Shown here: piece by piece, positions 14,115 to 18,623 of the stretch
Position numbering within the stretch: the stretch's first letter is position 1
Layout: each line of letters opens with the position of its first letter
Assembly: GCA_030040515.1 (NCBI GenBank)
Contig: JASHTO010000125.1
Span: forward strand, 1-18,623
Direction of reading: 5' to 3'
DNA: 18,623 nucleotides
Source of the DNA: Terriglobia bacterium
Lineage (GTDB): Bacteria > Acidobacteriota > Terriglobia > UBA7540
Notes under the pieces: model-generated
Database searches by the model: none
The model's input: the letters and a program-made list of their open reading frames with translations, nothing else
Told to the model about the DNA's origin: nothing
Translations under genes and position numbers: made by a program

Positions 14115-15386
14115 CTATCGGCTTGCGTGAGCGGCGACGGCCGCCGGCGATATATCTCCCCGGGTCAGCACCTCCATGGCGCGAAGCAGTTGCGCGTCAT
14201 GGCTACCCTGAAGTTGCGCCGCAGTCATGGAGCGCTCGGCATCGGGGAACAACGGCAAATCTCCAGCCGACAGGGAGACGACAATGTTGGGCGCGATGCC
14301 TTTGTGCCAGATAACATTCCCAGCGGGTGTAAGCCACTCTTCAATGGCCAGCAGAAGCGCCGAGCCATCCATGAGCTTGAATTCCTTCAAGACAGTACCT
14401 GTACCGAAGGTCGTATCACCCACCAACCGGGCTCGGTGCGCATCTTGCAGCGCGCCTGCCACGATTTCCGCTCCGCTGGCGGTGCCACCGTTCACCAGCG
14501 CCACGAGTGGGACCATCGTTGCTTCGCCCCCGGCTTTGGCCGCCACAGGCTTCTCCTGCCCTCGCGCATTTTTCACCAGGAGAGCATTGCCCCCTTTAAG
14601 AAATTGGCTTGCCACATCCACAGCCTGGTCAAGCAAACCACCTGGATTGTTGCGCAAATCCAGGATAATTCCGGCCGGCTTCTCCATCATGATTTCAGCC
14701 AGAGCCTTCCGCAGGTCCGTGGTCACCCCGCTATCTAACGCGGCGATTCGGAGCTGAACGATCCTGGTCCCCGGCAAAGTCTGCCACGTGACGTTGTGGA
14801 TATTGATGGTGGCTCGCGTTAAAGTAACTTGTCGAGTTTTATCCGTCACCGGCGTGAGGACGGTCAGCGTCACTGTCGTGCCCGCGGGCCCGGAGATTTG
14901 CCCTACAACCTTGTCCAATGGCCAGCCGCTGATGTCCTGACCATCCACCTTCAGGATGATGTCGCCTGCTTTCAGCCCGGCGCGCTGCGCAGGAGATCCA
15001 TCCATTGGCACCACGATCACAACGTGCCCTGCACGCAATTGGACTTCAGCTCCGATTCCCTGGAATTTGCTCCGCTCGAGTTCGTCCATCTCCTTCACCA
15101 TCTGCGGGGTGAGAAAACGGCTGTGACCGGTGTCACCGAGCGAATTCACCATTCCGCTGATCGCCCCATAAGTCATGGTACGGGATTGAACAGCATCGTG
15201 ATCAACGTAATATCGCTGGACCAGGCCCGCAGCCTGTGAAATTAATCGGAAATTGAGGTCGGGGTCGCGCCTCTGAACTGCAAACATCAGGGAGCATCCC
15301 AAGAAGACGCCCCCGACCAATCCAAGAACGAGTACCAGGAAGATGTCCCGGCCAGTCCACCGGCTGAGATCTTCGCGGGATAGCAT
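14115..15386 (-). CDS. S41-family (C-terminal-processing type) peptidase homologue, catalytic Lys absent
   Basis: The protein has 423 residues. A single N-terminal membrane anchor (about 14-36) places the rest outside the cytoplasm. A tail-specific-protease N-terminal helical part (45-105) contains SLGDTGHSRFLTP. A PDZ domain follows at about 108-190 (GIGAEV, GSPAQRAGLKAGDIILKVDG). The S41 core contains IILDLRNNPGG (240-250) and the nucleophile site NGGTASGAEI, with Ser304. The usual general-base Lys in T[YF]GKG is Thr329 here (TTFGTGTVL), so the Ser/Lys dyad is incomplete. It is otherwise intact, with the typical GSALLLAIEEWLTPAG and IWHKGIAPNIVV following. It may use another base or act as a binding protein. 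The ATG at 15384-15386 is supported by GGAGGAAGG at 15392-15400. It is monocistronic as far as seen. Confidence 0.9.
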   Translation of the reverse strand: MLSREDLSRWTGRDIFLVLVLGLVGGVFLGCSLMFAVQRRDPDLNFRLISQAAGLVQRYYVDHDAVQSRTMTYGAISGMVNSLGDTGHSRFLTPQMVKEMDELERSKFQGIGAEVQLRAGHVVIVVPMDGSPAQRAGLKAGDIILKVDGQDISGWPLDKVVGQISGPAGTTVTLTVLTPVTDKTRQVTLTRATINIHNVTWQTLPGTRIVQLRIAALDSGVTTDLRKALAEIMMEKPAGIILDLRNNPGGLLDQAVDVASQFLKGGNALLVKNARGQEKPVAAKAGGEATMVPLVALVNGGTASGAEIVAGALQDAHRARLVGDTTFGTGTVLKEFKLMDGSALLLAIEEWLTPAGNVIWHKGIAPNIVVSLSAGDLPLFPDAERSMTAAQLQGSHDAQLLRAMEVLTRGDISPAAVAAHASR

Positions 15387-15723
15387 TTATGCCTTCCTCC
15401 TTGTTCCGACATCGAATGGTGACGCCTTGGTTCGTTCGGGCTCGGCGACGGGCCATCTAGAACCCGCCTGAAACTAAGATGCGAAAACCCTTAGACCCGG
15501 ACCACTTCCTGACCTTGAATCCTTGATTGCCCTGCAAGGTCTGGCTTATGCCTTGAACTTACGGAACGACATAAGTATTTGCATATTTGGCTGTAGCGGC
15601 GGTCTATGACCGCCGGTCGGCGCTCGCCCTGCGACCCAAAGCCGTCTTCTGGCGACGGGTCGTAGAGCGCCGCTACAATTTATGTCGCTCTGTATATAAA
15701 TGCAGATGTCCGAGGAATGATGG
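15387..15723. other. 337-bp intergenic region carrying a palindromic repeat
   Basis: The right half is occupied by the nested inverted repeat at 15567-15687. The left half holds the ribosome binding site of the protease gene and probably its promoter, plus a GACCTTG/CAAGGTC inverted repeat (15511-15541). No gene is seen. Confidence 0.5.
15567..15687. repeat. REP-like nested palindrome (TGTAGCGGCGGTC type)
   Basis: The inner arms are TGTAGCGGCG (15592-15601) and CGCCGCTACA (15668-15677), perfect over 10 bp and continuing with few mismatches to about 20 bp (GTCTATGACC against GGTCGTAGAG). The outer arms are CGACATAA (15567-15574) and TTATGTCG (15680-15687). The 121-bp whole could fold into a long imperfect cruciform. 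It resembles dispersed repeats seen between genes in Acidobacteriota and Verrucomicrobiota. Only one copy is in this window, so the repeat status is inferred. Confidence 0.6.
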
Positions 15724-16515
15724 TCACGATTTGAACACAAACGGTTTGACGTACTCGAGCTGCTGGTATTTGATCTGCGGCGCCCGCAGGTGCAGGAAGG
15801 CACGGAATTGCTGCGGGTCGGCGGCGTTGTCCGGAAACATGTCGTAGTGGCACGGAATCGCCACCCGGGGTTTGATCATGGCCGCAACTTCCGCCGCTTC
15901 CCAGTGGTTCAGGTTGTTGAACCCGCCATTCATACAGGTAATCATGACGTCCGGCTCGAGTTTTGCCACGTGCCCAAGCAGGTTGGTGTAATCCGTGTCC
16001 CCGGATATGTACACGCGGGGACCATTCTCGATGGCCAGCACATAACCCAGGTGATTCACGTCGGAATCATCCGTGGGCAACGCGAATGTGCCGTGCAGGG
16101 TAATGTCGGAAATCTGCAATTTACCGCCCGAAAAAATCTGTTGGATTTTTGATCCCTTCACCCCGCAGCTCACGAAGCTATCCGCCGCCATGCCCGGCCC
16201 CACAAAGCTTGGAATCTCCTGCTGGCGCAGCCGCTTGATGGTCTCAGGGTCGGCGTGATCCTGGTGCGAGTGAGTACACAGAAAATGATCGACGGATAGC
16301 TCCTCGGGCTCGATGTAGATCGGAACTTTCCGGTCGAAATTCATGCCCATCGAGTCACCCACTTTCTTGCAGGAGTTGGTCAGATAAGCGTCCACGGAGA
16401 TGAGCGTGCCACGCGGCGTCTTGATGAGATATCCCATCTGACCGAGCCACCAGAGCGCCACGGAGCCGTGGTCCACCTTATAATTTCGGATCGATTCCAT
16501 ACATTCACGCGACAT
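15724..16515 (-). CDS. UlaG-like metallo-beta-lactamase-fold hydrolase
   Basis: The protein has 263 residues from the ATG at 16513-16515, which has a GAGGTGA site 2-8 bp upstream; a GTG at 16521 would add two residues. The MBL metal-binding motif is CTHSHQDHAD (His82, His84, Asp86, His87), followed by SGDTDYT (Asp173) and IPCHYDMFPDN (His223), with CMNGGFNNLNHWEAAE between. This arrangement fits the L-ascorbate-6-phosphate lactonase (UlaG) group: cytoplasmic, Mn/Zn-dependent enzymes opening sugar lactones. No ascorbate-use genes are nearby, so the substrate is probably another lactone or phosphodiester. It follows the GH51 gene by 54 bp on the same strand, suggesting an operon for pentose or plant-polymer use. 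Confidence 0.85.
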   Translation of the reverse strand: MSRECMESIRNYKVDHGSVALWWLGQMGYLIKTPRGTLISVDAYLTNSCKKVGDSMGMNFDRKVPIYIEPEELSVDHFLCTHSHQDHADPETIKRLRQQEIPSFVGPGMAADSFVSCGVKGSKIQQIFSGGKLQISDITLHGTFALPTDDSDVNHLGYVLAIENGPRVYISGDTDYTNLLGHVAKLEPDVMITCMNGGFNNLNHWEAAEVAAMIKPRVAIPCHYDMFPDNAADPQQFRAFLHLRAPQIKYQQLEYVKPFVFKS

Positions 16516-16569
16516 AATCACCTCACGATAGAATTCTCTTCCCTTACGACGTCTTCATGCCTCTACGAA

Positions 16570-18623
16570 CTATTTCAGCTCCAATTGCAGCACTGTCAAC
16601 GTAAGTGGCGGGAATGCGTACTCAAATCCCGCCCCTGGATATGCCGCAACATCATCTCTTACCGAGACGCGGCCAGGATCATCGCGGCTGTTCATAACCT
16701 CCGACGTTCCCGCGTGGCTGCGATCCTCAAGCGTATGAGCCAATCCGACGAACCTCTGCGCATTGAATCCATGCAAATGAAAGCTCCGTACCAGCGGATC
16801 GAGCGTCGAATTCACGGCGTAAATCCACAGCGTCTTTCCATCAGCACTCCGGCAGGCGCTCAGGTCCGGCTCTTGCAGGTTCCACGGCAGTGGCGAACTT
16901 CGCTCGACACGCAACGGGTAGGCGCCCGCCGCGCGCGCGTACAGCTCCTGTACGTAATAAGCTGGAGATTTATAAATCCATCCGGGACCGGAAACCACAA
17001 ATCCCGACCCAAAGCTATCGGCAAAATTCGAGCGATTGGCGATTTCCACCAGGTCGGCATGGCGTTGCAAGAGATTCAGATAGCGCGAAACGCTGAGCGC
17101 ATTGCCCAGGGTTTGCAACATGCCGCGCGTCAGGCCCCATTGCGCTCCCGTGGTGTTCCACTCCGTTACGGCTACTCGAATCTCCTTGCCGGCGGAATGG
17201 CCTGCGATCCAATCGCGCAAACGCAGGAAGTCTTTCTCCTCCCCCGCCAGGTCGGCAATTTCATAATGATGCGGGCAGAGATAATCGAATACCGTTCCGG
17301 CGTCGGCCAGCAAGCGCGCGTTGGGATACGATGACATGAGCTTGATGCTCGGGTCGACTTTTTTCATGGCCTCGGCGAAGGCGCGCGCCGTTTGGGCGTA
17401 ATCCTCCTCGCCGACTTCATTGGCAATCTGCCAATACTTGACGTGGTAGGGAGCCGGATGGCCGTTGGCCGCGCGGCGCGCTCCCCAGGGCGTGTGCGCG
17501 TCGCCGTTGCAATATTCCACTTCCGCGGCGGCGTCTTCCGGCTTCTTGCCCGTCCAGCGCACGCAGATGAGCGGCTCCGCGCCCACGTACTCGCACAGGC
17601 GGATGAATTCGTCGATGCCAACGAAATTCTCCTCCCATCCGCCCCAGATGGTGGAGAAACCCGCGCGGCCGTCCCACGGCCCAATGGCCTTGTCCCACTC
17701 GTAGGCCTCAATGGTGCTGCCGCCAAAGCGAATGATGGCCGGGTGCATAGCCTTGAGCGCCTCAACGGCGTCCCGGCGCCAGATTCCTAGCACCGCGTCA
17801 GAGCCAATCAGGTAAACGCGGTCGAGCCAAATCGTTCCGGGACCTTCCAATTCGATGGTGAGCGTGGCATTGCCGGAGGAGCGCTTGGGGTTAAGATTCG
17901 TTTCCGCCGCGGCCCATGCGTCGCGCGCGCGCCCGAGGAGCACCGGCCCGGCGATCACCTGCCCATCCGCGTGCAGTGAAGCCCAGACGAGCGGATTCCC
18001 TACCCCGCGCATGTGCAGGTGCAATTTATAAATTACCGATGGGTCGACGTAGAAGCCGTCCTGCGAAATTCCCGCGCGCGCGTGCGGCACGGGCAACTCA
18101 ATCTTCTGCGAGCGAGCACCGTTGAAGGGATTATTCGTATCGTATGAGTATTTCGCCACCTCCACAGCGCCGTCCGGATACCACGGACGGTAGGGCGCAT
18201 CGGTTTCAGGCTTGTAAGCAACGCGGCAGGGCGGCGCGTCCTCAAAACTCGTCGAAAACACTTGCTGTGCGATGATGGAGGGAATCAGGTTGCAGAGCAA
18301 CTCAATGAATTGGCCCTGTTGCTTGGCGTCGATGGGCCGTTGGGTAGTGTGTTCGGTAAAGATCTGAATGTCTTCGCGCGCTTCTGTGGGCACCGGCTCC
18401 ATTTGCACACCGTCAAACCAGACTCGCCCTGTGCCGCGCTCAAATCCCACCAGGGCCAGGTCAATGTACCCCGGCGAAGGAACGCGAAAGGTGACCGCCT
18501 CCTCCTGCCACTCCCTCGAACCGCTTAGCCCGGGGCTCGCCCCTGCGTCACCGGCGGGAGTTTCAATCTTGATCCTCCCCTGCGCCTCGCTTCCACTGGC
18601 CAAGGTCAGATTCTCCGTTTTTA
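16570..18623 (-). CDS. GH51 alpha-L-arabinofuranosidase, N-terminus beyond window
   Basis: The reading frame is open to the right edge, so the 5' end is missing; about 684 codons are present. The order is a beta-sandwich with a CBM-like end (GRVWFDGVQMEP), then a GQFIE-type strand typical of GH51 starts, an inserted jelly-roll module ending GTIWLDRVYL, the (beta/alpha)8 catalytic domain, and a C-terminal beta-sandwich. The acid/base Glu is in WQIANEVGE (codon 17416-17418) and the nucleophile Glu in VTEWNTT (codon 17161-17163). Supporting motifs are IIRFGGSTIEAYEWD and LICVRWTGKKPEDAA. It should remove terminal alpha-L-arabinofuranosyl groups from arabinan or arabinoxylan. Secretion cannot be judged because the start is absent. 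A lactonase-like gene follows 54 bp downstream. Confidence 0.88.
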   Translation of the reverse strand, partial: KTENLTLASGSEAQGRIKIETPAGDAGASPGLSGSREWQEEAVTFRVPSPGYIDLALVGFERGTGRVWFDGVQMEPVPTEAREDIQIFTEHTTQRPIDAKQQGQFIELLCNLIPSIIAQQVFSTSFEDAPPCRVAYKPETDAPYRPWYPDGAVEVAKYSYDTNNPFNGARSQKIELPVPHARAGISQDGFYVDPSVIYKLHLHMRGVGNPLVWASLHADGQVIAGPVLLGRARDAWAAAETNLNPKRSSGNATLTIELEGPGTIWLDRVYLIGSDAVLGIWRRDAVEALKAMHPAIIRFGGSTIEAYEWDKAIGPWDGRAGFSTIWGGWEENFVGIDEFIRLCEYVGAEPLICVRWTGKKPEDAAAEVEYCNGDAHTPWGARRAANGHPAPYHVKYWQIANEVGEEDYAQTARAFAEAMKKVDPSIKLMSSYPNARLLADAGTVFDYLCPHHYEIADLAGEEKDFLRLRDWIAGHSAGKEIRVAVTEWNTTGAQWGLTRGMLQTLGNALSVSRYLNLLQRHADLVEIANRSNFADSFGSGFVVSGPGWIYKSPAYYVQELYARAAGAYPLRVERSSPLPWNLQEPDLSACRSADGKTLWIYAVNSTLDPLVRSFHLHGFNAQRFVGLAHTLEDRSHAGTSEVMNSRDDPGRVSVRDDVAAYPGAGFEYAFPPLTLTVLQLELK

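Overview
This 18.6 kb window looks like part of a soil or rhizosphere-type Acidobacteriota chromosome. That placement is an inference from gene content and style: GC-rich DNA, FG-GAP/ASPIC-UnbV lipoproteins, orphan LuxR-type HTH proteins, many NarL-type regulators, a REP-like 'TGTAGCGGCGGTC' palindrome, and a GH51 arabinofuranosidase. No rRNA, tRNA, CRISPR array, transposase, phage gene or origin was seen.

Layout, left to right. (1) Positions 1-2846, plus strand: a tightly packed cassette made of the 3' end of one ASPIC/UnbV protein, an NqrB/RnfD-like membrane protein starting in an ATGA overlap, and a second complete ASPIC/UnbV FG-GAP lipoprotein. (2) Positions 2972-4550, minus strand: a tandem-domain universal stress protein and an unrecognised exported protein. 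(3) Positions 4795-10803, minus strand: a signalling and trehalose block. In transcription order it holds a membrane sensor fused to trehalose-6-phosphate synthase, trehalose-6-phosphate phosphatase, a DesK/LiaS-like histidine kinase overlapping its NarL-type response regulator, and, 390 bp further on, a second paralogous response regulator with a GGTATAG dyad upstream. (4) Positions 11369-12136, plus strand: an exported protein made almost wholly of seven 32-residue repeats, each with one CX6C cysteine pair. It is divergent from the trehalose genes and convergent with an ECF sigma factor gene (12265-12972). (5) Positions 13090-15386, minus strand: a small LuxR-type HTH protein, a roughly 730-bp stretch without a convincing gene, and an S41 C-terminal-processing-type protease lacking the usual catalytic lysine. 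(6) Positions 15567-18623, minus strand: a palindromic repeat, an UlaG-like metallo-beta-lactamase-fold hydrolase, and a GH51 alpha-L-arabinofuranosidase truncated by the window edge.

The clearest functional unit is the trehalose block. The UDP-glucose-dependent synthase and the phosphatase are 15 bp apart and should convert UDP-glucose and glucose-6-phosphate to trehalose. The synthase carries its own extracytoplasmic sensor-like domain and HAMP-type segment, and a two-component system follows, so trehalose production may be coupled to an envelope or osmotic signal. The most unusual items are this fusion, the strictly periodic CX6C repeat protein, the stand-alone UnbV-UnbU-like-UnbV cassette, and the S41 protein with Thr in place of the catalytic Lys. 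Positions and motifs were read by eye, and no database search was run.
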